Program-made: the position numbers and the translations under genes | In this document: positions 45,705 to 56,485 of the stretch, piece after piece | Layout of the letters: the number at the start of each line of letters is the position of its first letter | Numbering within the stretch: the stretch's first letter is position 1 | The notes under the pieces: model-generated | The model's input: only the letters and a program-made list of their open reading frames with translations | The model's database searches: none | Told to the model about the DNA's origin: nothing | NCBI GenBank assembly: GCA_030220185.1 | Contig: JASPKZ010004201.1 | Location: 695,001 to 759,000, forward strand | Origin: Diploptera punctata | Taxonomy: Eukaryota; Arthropoda; Insecta; Blattodea; Blaberidae | DNA length: 64,000 bases | Reading direction: 5' to 3'

Positions 45705-46100
45705 TAACTAATTCACTGGCACTATCAATCCCGTAAGCTCATGACCGCGGGGACATAAGCTCTCCTTGCAATCCCTATCCAGAGCTAATGTTTTTAGATC
45801 ATCCGCTCTATAATCTACTTCCCTCCAATCATAGTTAATGTTATTCTCCCACCTCATTCTTGGTCTATCAACTGGAAGTTTTCCCTCTGGTTTTCCTATT
45901 ATAAGCCTCCATACCCCTCTTTCATTCCCCATTCGTGCCACATGACCTGTTCTTTGCACTCTACGAGACTTAACTATTCTTATTATATCTGGTTTCCTAT
46001 AAAGATCATGTACCTCAAGTTGTGTAGTATTCTCCATTCCCCGGTCTGTCCATCACTTTTTGGTCCAAAAATGTTCCCAAGAACTTTATTGTCAAATAGG
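45705..46100 (-). pseudogene. RTE-A LINE 3' fragment
   Basis: Minus strand: ENTTQLEVHDLYRKPDIIRI, RVQRTGHVARMGNERGVWRL, GKPEGKLPVDRPRMRWENN and DLKTLALDRD, then a frameshift before the usual VRAAMN ending (CCGCGGTCATGAGC). The tail is GATAGTGCCAGTGAATTAGT. Shorter and more decayed than the copy at 19527. Confidence 0.87.
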
Positions 46101-46204
46101 TAATAAAAGGAATTACTGCAAGTGGCAAAAAAAAGCAATTGGCCACAGTAATTTTTATTATTTCATTTTTTATATAACACTCTAATTCTAACGTACATCA
46201 TAAT

Positions 46205-46558
46205 TGGATGACTCAAACTCCATCGCGACAGGCCTAGAAGGCCCTTGGCTTACCATCCGACTGCTGGCTTTACATCCACTTGTGTTAATCAGTAAAGGTA
46301 GACGATCATCCAACCTGTGTAGGGGTGACATGTGGTCATCATGTCGGGTTCCCCAGCCGTTATAACTGGTCTTCTCAACCTGAAGCCGCTACTTACTGTA
46401 GCTATCCAAATGCCTCACGATGCTGGATGAGCGCCGGTCCCATACTGGCTGAAATTCCATGAGATAATTTCTCCCCCCCTTGGAACTCGAACTAGCACCA
46501 AATCCTGTAGCACGGCGCCAAATCATCAGACCTTAACGCCTCGGCTACGGCGCGGGGC
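46205..46558 (-). mobile_element. SINE-B, diverged copy
   Basis: Minus strand: GCGCCGTAGCCGAGGCGTTA, TAGTTCGAGTTCC, AGTATGGGACCGGCGCTCAT, GCCAGTTATAACGGCTGGGG and TGTGGATGTAAAGCCAGCAG in decayed form. More mutated than the other two copies. Confidence 0.8.
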
Positions 46559-46559
46559 C

Positions 46560-47504
46560 AATAGGATAGAAGCCTTTATAAAATTACATCCCTTGTGCAT
46601 TTCTGTCTTTTATAAAAAAATATTGTATACAATAAAATATATTATCTCTATTTTAATCATTTTCAGACTAATAACTTGGACAACTTTTGGTTACTTTGGA
46701 TAAAGAGCAGCTATACATATAACCAGATTACTCTCTCTTGTTTGTATAGATATTTTCTTTCTGTATAGGTGACTGATTTAGTTTTAATGGCATTATCAAA
46801 TGATTATTAACGATGAAGACTTGAGGTAATGAAATTCCAAACTAGAATTTGCCTGGTCGACCACAGTAAATCATGAAAAAGCTCCAGATAGGTTATCCAG
46901 TCCTTGAATTTCAAATATTACCGTCTGAGCAAACTCGGTGGATAGCTTGTAAACAAATTAAGTATTAACAATGGTTAACACAAAAGGGAATGTGTTAATG
47001 AACAGGGGTTATTATGTGAAGTTGCAAAGTTTTGTGGCTTGTGATATCCAAGCAGTGGAATGGATATGTAATGACGTTAATGGGACAGACACAAGATGAA
47101 TGTGGCGGTTGACATTTTGAATCAACTGGGCTCAAATTATGCGTCAGGTTGAAAGACTGCACAATGAATCTCTCCGATGTGCTGTTCCTCTGACAAATAA
47201 GCTCCTAGATTTCAACTCCAACTCTACTGCTTTCCCTAATTACTTTTCTGAATAAAACATTCGTTAGCTAACCAACGCACCAATCCAATACTGCCACAAT
47301 ATCGTCATAATAATAATAATATTAATAATAATAATAATAATAACAGCAATAGTAAAAATGGTAGTAAAATGATAGCAATAATTCCATTCCATTAATTTGC
47401 TTTAACCTCTCTCCTTATAGAGACATTGCACACACTACCCGGACCTCAGAGTAGCACGAGTTGTCGTGAGATGATTGTAAACTGTGGTTCACATATACTT
47501 TTTT
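46560..47504. other. Unassigned, with a short (AAT)n at 47308-47345
   Basis: AT-rich with no gene recognised. 46990-47270 is less AT-rich but has no clear ORF. Confidence 0.4.
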
Positions 47505-47547
47505 GACCACACAAGGACATGGAGGGCCTTCCTGAGTAAGTGATCAG

Positions 47548-48539
47548 TAGAGACCGAATGTTAGGAAAAATGCCTATAATTATTCATTATAGATATTGTG
47601 AAAGTGACTTCATGTAAGTTCATACCGATGATCCTAGAGTTGTTTTCCACGAAGTTCATTTTGCCTATAAATGCCTATTTCTGCTTACAATGCCTATAAA
47701 TGCCTATTTGCCATTTTTCTCTAAATTAACTTAGTATTTCAATTAAATTAATTGAAATGGACAAACTTCCCCCTCAATGCACTCCCGTTAGGCGAAATAA
47801 CAAGTACCGGCTATTGTATTTTTCCTCCTCATGCACTCCCGTTAAGCGAAATAGCCCTAAGCTATGTCTGATTGTATTATACTCCAGCTCTAATGCTTCT
47901 ATAGTACAGCTTTGCTTCTTTTCAATACAAACATTGCTGAGTGACAAAAAAAGAGTAGATGGCTCAAGCTTTCTTTCTCTGTCTCACACCTGGTGTTGAA
48001 ACATTTAAGTGAGTGATGTTGGTGACACTGAATTCGGTCTGTAGTCCTTGTTCACAGACAGGTGCTTGAAAGACAAAGTGGTGCAACAAGTGTATGTGGC
48101 TATTTTTTTTTTTTTTTTACCTTTAGAACAGTTGTTTTACGATGTCTAAAGAACGGACAATAGTAAAAAACAAACTTACCAATTTCGTGAAAGAATTTGG
48201 TGCGGAAATATTCTCAAGTGACGGTTCAATATTGTTTTGCAAAGTGTGTAAAATTTCCGTGAATTGCACGAAGAAGTGTCATGTTTCGCAGCAAGTACAC
48301 ACTGCAAAACATAAGTCTGCTCTTTGGAAAAAGGCAAAACAAGTTTCAAAATCATCTCTGATATCTTCGTATGCTATTGATAGCATATATTATATTATTT
48401 ATGTAAGGCTGTAAAAATGTATGTTGTAGTCCATTTTTTGTAAGAGTCTATTTTGAAATTATAGTACCTATATTAATGATTTTAGTGTCTTTTTGCCTGC
48501 CTATTTTGAATTTTTTAAGTGTCTAACATCCGCACTCTA
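47548..48539 (+). mobile_element. hAT-like element, 992 bp, zinc-finger ORF only
   Basis: Terminal inverted repeats: TAGAGACCGAATGTTAG (47548-47564) and, inverted, TAGAGTGCGGATGTTAG (48523-48539), 14 of 17 matching. Flanked by GTGATCAG (47540-47547) and GTGATCAA (48540-48547), an 8-bp target duplication as expected for hAT. Subterminal TGCCTATAAATGCCTATTT repeats at 47640-47715, and TGCCTGCCTATTTT near the right end, are probable transposase-binding repeats. Confidence 0.88.
48142..48414 (+). CDS. BED-like zinc-finger protein, 90 codons, hAT-derived
   Basis: Open from ATG to stop: MSKERTIVKNKLTNFVKEFG, then SDGSILFCKVCKISVNC and VSQQVHTAKHKSALWKKAK. The pattern C-x2-C, about 21 residues, H-x4-H is the DNA-binding finger found at the N-terminus of many hAT transposases and in CGGBP1-like proteins. 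The basic end (KSALWKKAKQVSK) fits DNA binding. The catalytic and dimerisation domains that should follow are missing and the frame ends at TAA-rich sequence, so this is the N-terminal exon or remnant of a transposase. It lies inside the element at 47548-48539. Whether it is expressed cannot be seen. The 36 bases before the ATG hold a poly-T run. Confidence 0.7.
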   Translation: MSKERTIVKNKLTNFVKEFGAEIFSSDGSILFCKVCKISVNCTKKCHVSQQVHTAKHKSALWKKAKQVSKSSLISSYAIDSIYYIIYVRL

Positions 48540-48774
48540 GTGATCAACGTCACGACCTCCTCCGAGACGAGACAATACGACACGATGACGAAACACACCA
48601 TTCACGCACACATTCATATTAAACATGGCGATTATGATAATGGCGATTATGGTGGCCAGATGATGTTAGGGGATCGTTTGAGACTTATAATTTCCCGACA
48701 TTTGTCTTACAAGTGAGGAAAAATCCCGAAAAAAACACCATCCAAGAGACTAATAGTATTATTATTATTAATCC

Positions 48775-49125
48775 ACCTCTGTGTCTCGAGGTAGCGTGCT
48801 GCCTTGTCACGCAGCGGGCTCGGGCTCGATCCCCGGTCGGGGCAGTTTTTCTGGGTGAGGTTTTTATCGGGGTTTTTCCTCACCTGTAGGACAAATGTCA
48901 GGAAAACTTTAAGGCCCAAACGGTCCCCGAAATCATATGGCCATCATCCTTATCATTATCATCCTTACCATTATCATTATCATCATCATCCTTCACCGGT
49001 ATGGAAAGCAACGGGAAGCTACCACACCAACACAAGTCCCTAGTAAAGCTGCAAGCATAACATGAAAATGCTATGATTGCAGAGAAAGACCTGCCCTCGG
49101 GCAGAATTACTATGGATGGATGGAT
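48775..49125 (+). mobile_element. SINE-C, full length
   Basis: TGTGTCTCGAGGTAGCGTGC, CGGGCTCGATCCCCGGTCGG, GGGTGAGGTTTTTATCGGGG, AACGGGAAGCTACCACACC, GGGCAGAATTACTATGGATG with a (GGAT)n tail. An internal CATTATCATC expansion lies at 48945-48990. Confidence 0.92.
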
Positions 49126-49139
49126 CCATTGAATGGTAA

Positions 49140-49330
49140 AATCAAAGAATATAGAGAGAAATGGTTTAGACTTTAGATGTGTAGAAAGAATAAATGTAAC
49201 AAGATTACCAAAAGCAGCATTCAACTACAAGCCAAGGAGTTCAAGGAATGTAGGAAGGCCAGTGAAAAGTGGACACAACAACTGTGAGGCGGAACAGGCA
49301 ATTTTTGCCTAGCCCGTGAAGTAAAGAAGA
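49140..49330 (+). pseudogene. LINE 3' fragment (family 4)
   Basis: VERINVTRLPKAAFNYKPRS and RNVGRPVKSGHNNCEAEQA, then stops and AAGAAGAAG. It corresponds to the SRIPKAILNY-P-GRP-KR stretch of 22858-23268. Very short and decayed. Confidence 0.6.
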
Positions 49331-49559
49331 AGATTATTGCTACACTGGGTAACAAATTTTGGGCAACTTTTTGTTCCTTTCAGTTTTTTAGTAGTTCTCA
49401 TATAATTCAGGCACTCTGAGTTCAAAATGTCAGTTTCCCATACATAGCATCAATAGTTTTACGGAAAATTAATATATTCCAAAATGTGGGAATTAACACA
49501 AAAATGTATCCACAAATATAGATGGACTAAATGCCAGCTTATGTTGGTATTATATCTGA

Positions 49560-50551
49560 AGACATGAAATGGGATTTTTTTCCAACATCACTTATCGGTA
49601 CTTGTCCATCAAATTTATTAAAAATGAAGTTTCACCGCCCTTTCCTTTTGTATTGCTGTGGACTATCCCTCACCAAACTCCAAACGTAGTCCCCCATCAC
49701 GTTTATATTCCACCTGCCCTCATATCTTGACTCCATGTTTTTGAGATCCTGATGGAATCGTTCTCCGTGTTCTTCACTCAGATCGCCCAAATTTGGTCTA
49801 AAGAAATCCAAACGTGATTGCAGGTAATGTATGATATGTACTCAGTAAGTTCTCAATCAACTCTCGGTAATTGGGGCTCTTCTCGTTTCCATGTTTTCAA
49901 GGAAGTCATACACAACATTACGAAATGCTTGCCATGTACTTTTTTCAACTGGTTTATATTTTCTTCTAATAATGCGGACTCCAGCATGTCTTATTTATAA
50001 AGGAGAAATACGCACAAACCGTGCAGATATTACATGTGAAGTGCTTAATTGTTTTTGCTATAAGCACTGATTGATTTAAGTCGTTTTTTTACAATTCAGA
50101 ATATGGTACTTTTCACATTTTTGTGAACACAAAACACATATGCACATGTCGTTAGGTTCATGAAATGTCTTGTTGCAGCATATCTTGTGATGGAAGCCAT
50201 GGACTGAAGGTCTGGTAGTGACATGACGCATTTCACAGTTCGATTCTGTCCATCGTCTGTCTTGTCTTATTTGAGGTCCTGTAAAAATTCAAGCAAATAC
50301 TTTTGCATCAAACAATCGTGGGAACATAGAGCTAATATGTTGCAAAGGATCTGACGATTTAACCAAAGCTTTAACATACTCTTTTCTAGTCCCAATTTAA
50401 TGTGGAGAGGTAGTAGTGAGATCTTCTTCCAGTCAATAAGAGGTTCATGTAGAACATAATTTTTTTCTTTAAAAAGTTCGTTCTTGAAGGTCACACTTGT
50501 TGGATGTAGTGTTGGCCAGTTGCTTGGCTGTCCCATAAACAAAGAAAACAT
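49560..50551 (-). pseudogene. Decayed member of a multicopy arthropod gene family of unknown role
   Basis: Minus strand. 50551-50267 is open: FKNELFKEKNYVLHEPLIDW, KKISLLPLHIKLGLEKSMLK. After stops it resumes near 49985 with WQAFRNVVYDFLENMETRRA, and near 49830 with HYLQSRLDFFRPNLGDLSEE, HGERFHQDLKNMESRYEGRW and NINVMGDYVWSLVRD. I recall repeated uncharacterised arthropod and hydra genes with an HSHLDFFPENLG-VSDEHGERFHQDI core and a PPLHIKLGL block upstream. Order and spacing agree with that. They are usually suspected to be transposon-borne, but I know of no proven function. At least three stops are present. Confidence 0.7.
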
Positions 50552-50759
50552 AGGTACATGGATGGGATCGAATCGTTAACATTTAGAGAAAACTAATATT
50601 AACCAATCATATACTTCAAATTGAAAAGTAATGAAAACAAAAATCGTGATTACTATCGAACCGTCGACGTTTGGAGAAAACGAAACACATATTTGAAATC
50701 ATCGCAAAAAACTGAGTCAGAAACACTTAAAATATGCAGAGGAATATTTTTATTGTTAC

Positions 50760-50817
50760 CCAGTCTTATCATTATTATTACTATCATTATTATAACTATT
50801 ATTACTATTATTAACTA
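50760..50817. repeat. Imperfect (ATT/ACT)n microsatellite
   Basis: Short trinucleotide run abutting the 3' end of the RTE-A LINE (minus). Confidence 0.8.
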
Positions 50818-50860
50818 ACTCACTCACTCACACTATCGAACCCAGAGGTTCATTACCACG

Positions 50861-51050
50861 CGGACATAAGCTCTCCATACATCCCTGTCCTCGGCTAATG
50901 TTTTCCAATCATTCCCTAAATAATCTACTTCCCTCAAATCATAGCCAATGTTACTCTCGGGACATAAGCTCTTCATACATCTCTGTCCTGAGCTAATGTT
51001 TTCCAATTATTCCGTAAATTATCTACTTCCCTCAAATCATAGTTAATGTT
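50861..51050. repeat. ~95-bp tandem duplication inside the RTE-A tail
   Basis: GGACATAAGCTCTCCATACA through TCAAATCATAGCCAATGTTA, then GGACATAAGCTCTTCATACA through CAAATCATAGTTAATGTTAT. Not seen in the other RTE-A copies, so it arose after insertion. Confidence 0.9.
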
Positions 51051-51694
51051 ATTCTCCCACCTCATTCTTGGTCTACCAACTGGGCGTTTTCCCTCTGTTA
51101 GAAGCTTCCATGCATGTCTTTCACTCCCCATTCGAGACTAAACCGTTCTTATTGCATCTGTCCTCCTATAAAGATCATGTAGTTCACTGTTATGTAGTCT
51201 TCTAAATTCACCTGTCTGTTCATTATCTATTTGGTCCAAATAATTTTCTTAAGAACTTATTTCTCAAATACTCGTAATCTCCTTTCTCCTCTTAAAGTAA
51301 GAGTCCATGATTCGCATCTATATAATATAGCTGGTAGAATAATAGTTTTATATATTTTCAGTTTAACGTTTTTTGAAAAGAGTTGGGACGTCAAGAGTCT
51401 CTGTAATTCATAATAGCACGCATTTCCAGAATTGAGGCTATGTTTAATTTCTTTGTGCATCTTATTCCTATTTGTGATTATTGTTCCTACATATTTGAAT
51501 TCAGCAATTTCCTCAAAATTTCCCTCATTTGCCATTAGCTGTCCATTTCCATTATATAGTGTATTTCTATGTTTAACCATATATTTATTTTCTTGATATT
51601 TACTTCCAGTCTCAATTTCTTATTAATACTTAATAATGTGTGCATGTTGGCCTTTAGTATATCTTCATTATCGCCCAATAGTACTACATTATCA

Positions 51695-52468
51695 TAAGTA
51701 ATGCCACGAGTAATTTCCAAGTTATCGATAAATACACGTCTCACGAAGTGAGGAGTGAATTTATCTAGAGAATTTGGAAATAAAGAGTGGCATTTGTTAG
51801 GACTATTTAACGAATAAAATTAAGCTATTTACTCACAAATCATTATTTAAATATAGTTACTTTAAAATATTTATTTATTTAATGTAAACGGCGATGTTTG
51901 AAAACAAATGAGAAACGTTATGTTTCGTTTCTACATCCACTGCAACAAGATCATATAATGTTTGTTATATATTGCCATCTGGCGTGGGAAACTTGAAATA
52001 TCATCGCAATATTATAAAAATGCATCCTAGTGGAGAAAAAATTAAACACATCAAACTGTATATTATAACCAAAATTATAGGTTAATTTATTTTTTAGTAA
52101 ACAACTCGGTAAAATCATTATTTAAAAACACAATTATTGAACACAGAATTATTAAAAAGAACTCGGTAATATCATTATTTAAAAACACAATTGTCAAATT
52201 TGTATTTCGTCTATATCTTCATTTGAAGCACAGCCAAATCTTGTTTCTGCCATTTTGAACATTCAAATATGGCGGCTTTACTGTTCCCTCAGTCACTGCA
52301 AAATAATGGTCATACCTGTTCAGAATATTAAAAAGGAGGAGCCTTCTTTAATATGGTAATCACAACACTGATAAATATTTCGTGAAACACGACTCTGATA
52401 GGTTGTAAAACAGAAATCATTGAAACGTGATTGGTCATCGATTCCCATTTGGGGCATGAGTTAAATAG
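51695..52468 (+). mobile_element. HP element copy E, inserted in RTE-A LINE
   Basis: TAAGTAATGCCACGAG (after TCA 51692-51694) to GGGGCATGAGTTAAATAG (before TCA 52469-52471), 774 bp. The uninterrupted LINE at 1-1343 has a single TCA here. The hairpin loop is GAA. The middle contains its own direct repeat (ATCATTATTTAAAAACACAA at about 52114 and 52174). No ORF. Confidence 0.95.
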
Positions 52469-54819
52469 TCAGCATAAACTAACAACTACAAAATTAAATA
52501 GTAGAGGAGATAGTACATCTCCTTGCTTCAACCATTCTGATTTCAAAAGTGTCCAAAAACTGTTTGTCTACACGCACCCTAATCTTTGTGCCATTTAGAC
52601 ACATTCGTATAAGTCTAACTAACTTTTTAGGAATTCCGAACTCCAGCAGGATACTATATATATAACCATCTTAATTGAATCGTATGCCTTTTTAAAGTCA
52701 TGTATAGTTGATGTACAGTTCCATTATAGTCACATTTATTTTCTAGAATCTGTCCTATACTCAAAATCTGATCTGTTGTAGAGCTGTTTCCTCTAAATCC
52801 ACATTGCTAATCTCCAATAATGTCATCAATAATAGGAGTAAGTCTGCTTACTAATATATTTGTTAGAATTTTGTACGCAGTTGAAAGTAATGAGATGCCC
52901 CTATAGTTGTTGCAATCATTTTTATCTCCTTTTTTATAAATTGGTACGATAATCGATTCTTTCCATTCATCTGGAAGAGCATCTTTTTCCCAAATCATAT
53001 TAAGCAACCGGTGTATCTTGTCCACCAATTTTTCTCCCCCTGATTTTATCAGTTCTGCTAGGATCTCATCTGAACCTGATGCTTTATACATATTCAATTC
53101 TTCTATCGCCATTTCAACCTCTAATGCACTAGGTTTTGCGACTAGCATTTCTAATGTATAAATTATCCTCTTCAATATCCTGTTCTATATGTACATTCAA
53201 TAGCTGATTAAAGTAACTTTTCCATCTATTTAATATACTCCTGGAATCTGCAATTATACCCCAATTTTCATTCTGAATTAGGTTTGTTCTAGCCTAAATT
53301 CATTTCTTCCCTATCCTAATTCCTTGATAAAATTCTCTAACGTTCCTATTGTTGGTATTCGTTTCAAGATCATTGATCTTCTCTCTCAAATATTCCCTTT
53401 TTTACTCTTTAGCAATCGGGTAGTTTCCCGTCAATTTACCTCATTTGGCTCGTGTAACCATTTCATTTTTGCTTGTTTTCTTTTCTTTTCTTTTCCTCGT
53501 CAAACCATTTCTTGTTTTGCCTTTTTTTTAAATAATCAATGCTTTCTGGTGCTGACAATTTAATAGTATCCCTTATAGTCAACCATTATTCATATCAGTT
53601 TCTTCTACGTTCGCCACATTGTCATTTGTAGATTCCAGCACTTCAAATCTATTAACAGTTTTGATTTGGTATTCTTGCCGCATTTCATCATGTTTCAAAT
53701 TTTTTAATTAAAATTTTTCAGAATCATCTTTAGCGTTTGTTCCTCTCATAAGCGATAGCCGTTGTTTAATTTTCACCCTGTCCAGATGATGATCCGAATT
53801 ACAGTCTGTCCCTCTAACTGATCTAACATCGATTATGCTACTGTGCCAGCGTTTGTCCACTAATACATGATCTATCTGGTTCCTGTTTTCGCCCTCTGGA
53901 GATGTCCAGGTGTATTTACGAATGTCCATAGGCTGAAATGTTGTGCTCTTAATACTGAGATGAGATTCTTTGATGTGGCAAAGGTGACTAATCTAACCCC
54001 ATTGTCGTTACTATCTTCATGAAGACTGAGATTGTTGGCTTGAATATATCTTCCCGTCCCACTTTTGCAATAAAATCTCCTAAGATAATTTTCATATGAT
54101 ATCATGAAAGGTTTTCAAATACGCATTCTAATTCTTCATAGAACTCATCTTTGATCTCGTCATCTTTATCTTCTGTGGGAGCATGTGCATTTACGATTAC
54201 AAAATACCGTCGTTTACCCTTTAGAATTATGTATGATATCCTATCACTGACAAACTTAATATCTTGGATAGCGGACAGGATCCTCCTTCGGACTAAAAAC
54301 TCATTCCAAATTCAGGTCTTTCTGCACCCCCGTAGTATAATGCAAAGCTTCCTGATTCCTGACTACCTTCTCCTGGCCATCTAACTTCCTGTAAAGCGAC
54401 TATATCCAAGGGTGATTTATCTAATTCCTGCGTTAATACCTCTATCACCCCGCTATTGTATGAAGTCCTAACAATCCATGTTCCTAGGAACATGCCACTA
54501 TGTTCGAGCCTTTGGCATGGATTCCCTGAAGTAGTCCCCGCCCGAAGAACCGAATGGGAGACTATTTGACCTCCGGAAAATTTTACCCCAGTGGAACCCA
54601 TGTCCGCATTTCTTGATGGTTGCATTTTTACGGTGAAAGATCGTCACTCTTTCGACCAAGGTACTTTTTTCGTCTGGCTTATCACCATCGACCGTCCGGC
54701 ATGGGTAACCCTATCGGCAGCAATGCTAGCGCCGCGTCGGCATAGCTCTCGGGATCATTTAAGCACGTAAGCCACTCGCACTCCACTATGACAAGGTAAA
54801 GATACCATGGAGGCAGTAT

Positions 54820-54873
54820 TACTATTATTAGCAGTAATAGTAGTATTACTATAATAATAATAACAATTATTAC

Positions 54874-54906
<33 letters not shown>

Positions 54907-54915
54907 CATCACCAT
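54820..54915. repeat. (ATT/ACT)n microsatellite
   Basis: Mixed trinucleotide array upstream of the RTE-A 5' UTR. Confidence 0.9.
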
Positions 54916-55205
54916 CACATATTCCTGTTATCATGAGTCAAGTTCCTGTAAAGAAACCCAATCAAGTGAAAATCTTAGAAACTTGTAATTGGCTTATACT
55001 GTTACGTCGTGTTCATTGTTCAGATATTTAATTACAATGTGGTGTAAATAATCTATGAACATGTAATCTCTCTCTGTGACTGATAAGCTATAGAGTGAAA
55101 TTCCTCAGATAGGCCTATAGCATGTGTGAAGCTGAGGAATATACAGTTAACTTTTGTAGTTACCGTTCAGCAAGTTACATAGCAAGATACGTTTATTTTA
55201 TAAGT

Positions 55206-55497
55206 AAAGTAAAGTAATCCCACTACAGGCCTCGGGAGGCCCTTGGCGTGGTGTGAGGTTAAGGCTCCCAAATTTTTCTAGACAACTGGCACTTGATGTC
55301 AGCCGTGTTGTCAGCCCTGCGTGACGGCCGCCTTTACCCCCAGAACAAGCGTTTGGTACTCATTTCTGTTAGAGGCTAAGTCGACCCCAGGGGCATAGTG
55401 CCGCCAGAAGGTTTAGGTCAATTTAAAAATCCTGACCCCTCGACCCTCGACCTTCCGATTGTGGCGCAGTGTCTTAACCACTAAGCTACGGCGTGCC
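55206..55497 (-). mobile_element. SINE-E, full length
   Basis: Minus strand: GCACGCCGTAGCTTAGTGGT, TAAGACACTGCGCCACAATC, GAAGGTCGAGGGTCG, TTCTGGCGGCACTATGCCCC, GGCGGCCGTCACGCAGGG, ending CTGTAGTGGGATTACTTTAC with a CTTTA tail. Confidence 0.9.
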
Positions 55498-55642
55498 CCC
55501 TGTTTATTTTATAAATAGTTTTATTAATATTAATTATCAACACACTCCAAACACAAAATTAGCTATTTTTTATCCTTATCGATTCCAGCTTGACAGGATC
55601 CAGGAGACGTTTCTTGTGGATACCCAGCTCTAACATTTGCAA

Positions 55643-55643
<1 letters not shown>

Positions 55644-55678
<35 letters not shown>

Positions 55679-55985
55679 AATTATTATTAAAATTATTATT
55701 AAAATTATTATTAAAATTATTATTAAAATTATTATTAAAATTATTATTAAAATTATTATTAAAATTATTATTAAAATTATTATTAAAATTATTATTAAAA
55801 TTATTATTAAAATTATTATTAAAATTATTATTAAAATTATTATTAAAATTATTATTAAATTATTATTAAAATTATTATTAAATTATTATTAAAATTATTA
55901 TTAAAATTATTATTAAAATTATTATTAAAATTATTATTAAAATTATTATTAAAATTATTATTAAAATTATTATTAAAATTATTAT
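55644..55985. repeat. 12-bp tandem repeat (TTATTATTAAAA)n
   Basis: About 28 nearly perfect units, with a few one-base deletions, after a short (ATT)n seed. Confidence 0.97.
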
Positions 55986-56376
55986 TCACATTATTATATT
56001 ATTAAATTACTATTATTATTAACATTATTATTCTATTATTCTTACCATTATTATCATTATTCCCTTTCGTCATTATTCATTACCACACAATTACTTATAT
56101 TAAATTATTATTAATATTATTAAATTATTAAAACAATTAAAATTATTAAAATTATTAAAATTATTATTATTCTTACTTATTCACTTAATATTCTTCTTCT
56201 TATCCCCTTATTCTTCTTCTTCCCCTTCTTCTTCTATTCCCCTTCTTCTTCTTCTTCCCCTTCTTCTTCTTCTTCCCCTTCTTATTCTGCATCCCCTTCT
56301 TCTTCTTCTTATTCTTCTTCTTATTATTATTATTATTCATTATTATTATTATTATTATTATTATTCTTATTATTAT

Positions 56377-56425
<49 letters not shown>

Positions 56426-56430
56426 AAACT
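55986..56430. repeat. Low-complexity ATT, TTC and CCCCTTC tract
   Basis: Degenerate ATT repeats, a TTCTTCTTCCCC block (56195-56320), then clean (ATT)n. Confidence 0.93.
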
Positions 56431-56485
56431 ATTATTCGCAATAAATTCTGGATAGATGTAATGTATGGGAACATAGGAATATTCA

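Larger units (their letters stand above)
47505..48765 (-). mobile_element. SINE-C2, split by a hAT-like element
   Basis: Left part 47505-47547: CACACAAGGACATGGAGGGC, CTTCCTGAGTAAGTGATCA. Right part 48548-48765: CGTCACGACCTCCTCCGAGA, AACACACCATTCACGCACAC, GCGATTATGGTGGCCAGATG and CTTACAAGTGAGGAAAAATC. Joined at the duplicated GTGATCA they align with the SINE-C2 at 43100-43445. Confidence 0.82.
50818..54810 (-). pseudogene. RTE-A LINE, nearly full length, interrupted by HP copy E
   Basis: Minus strand, 5' to 3'. GC-rich 5' UTR (54810-54640). Endonuclease: GTWIVRTSYNSGVIEVLTQE, PLDIVALQEVRWPGEGSQ, GDFIAKVGRE, RNQIDHVLVDKRWHSSIID, DVRSVRGTDCNSDHHL (54570-53720). Linker: NVREFYQGIRIGKK. Reverse transcriptase: DEWKESIIVPIYKKGDKNDC, NNYRGISLLSTAYKI (53000-52850), motif A region near 52690, and motif C YAD-N split by the HP element at 52468/51695. 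Thumb and tail run down to 50818. About 3.2 kb without the insertion. There are many stops and frameshifts, and a ~95-bp tandem duplication in the tail (50861-51050). The end is GTGAGTGAGTGAGTTAGTTA. This copy shows the domain order of the whole family. Confidence 0.93.
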
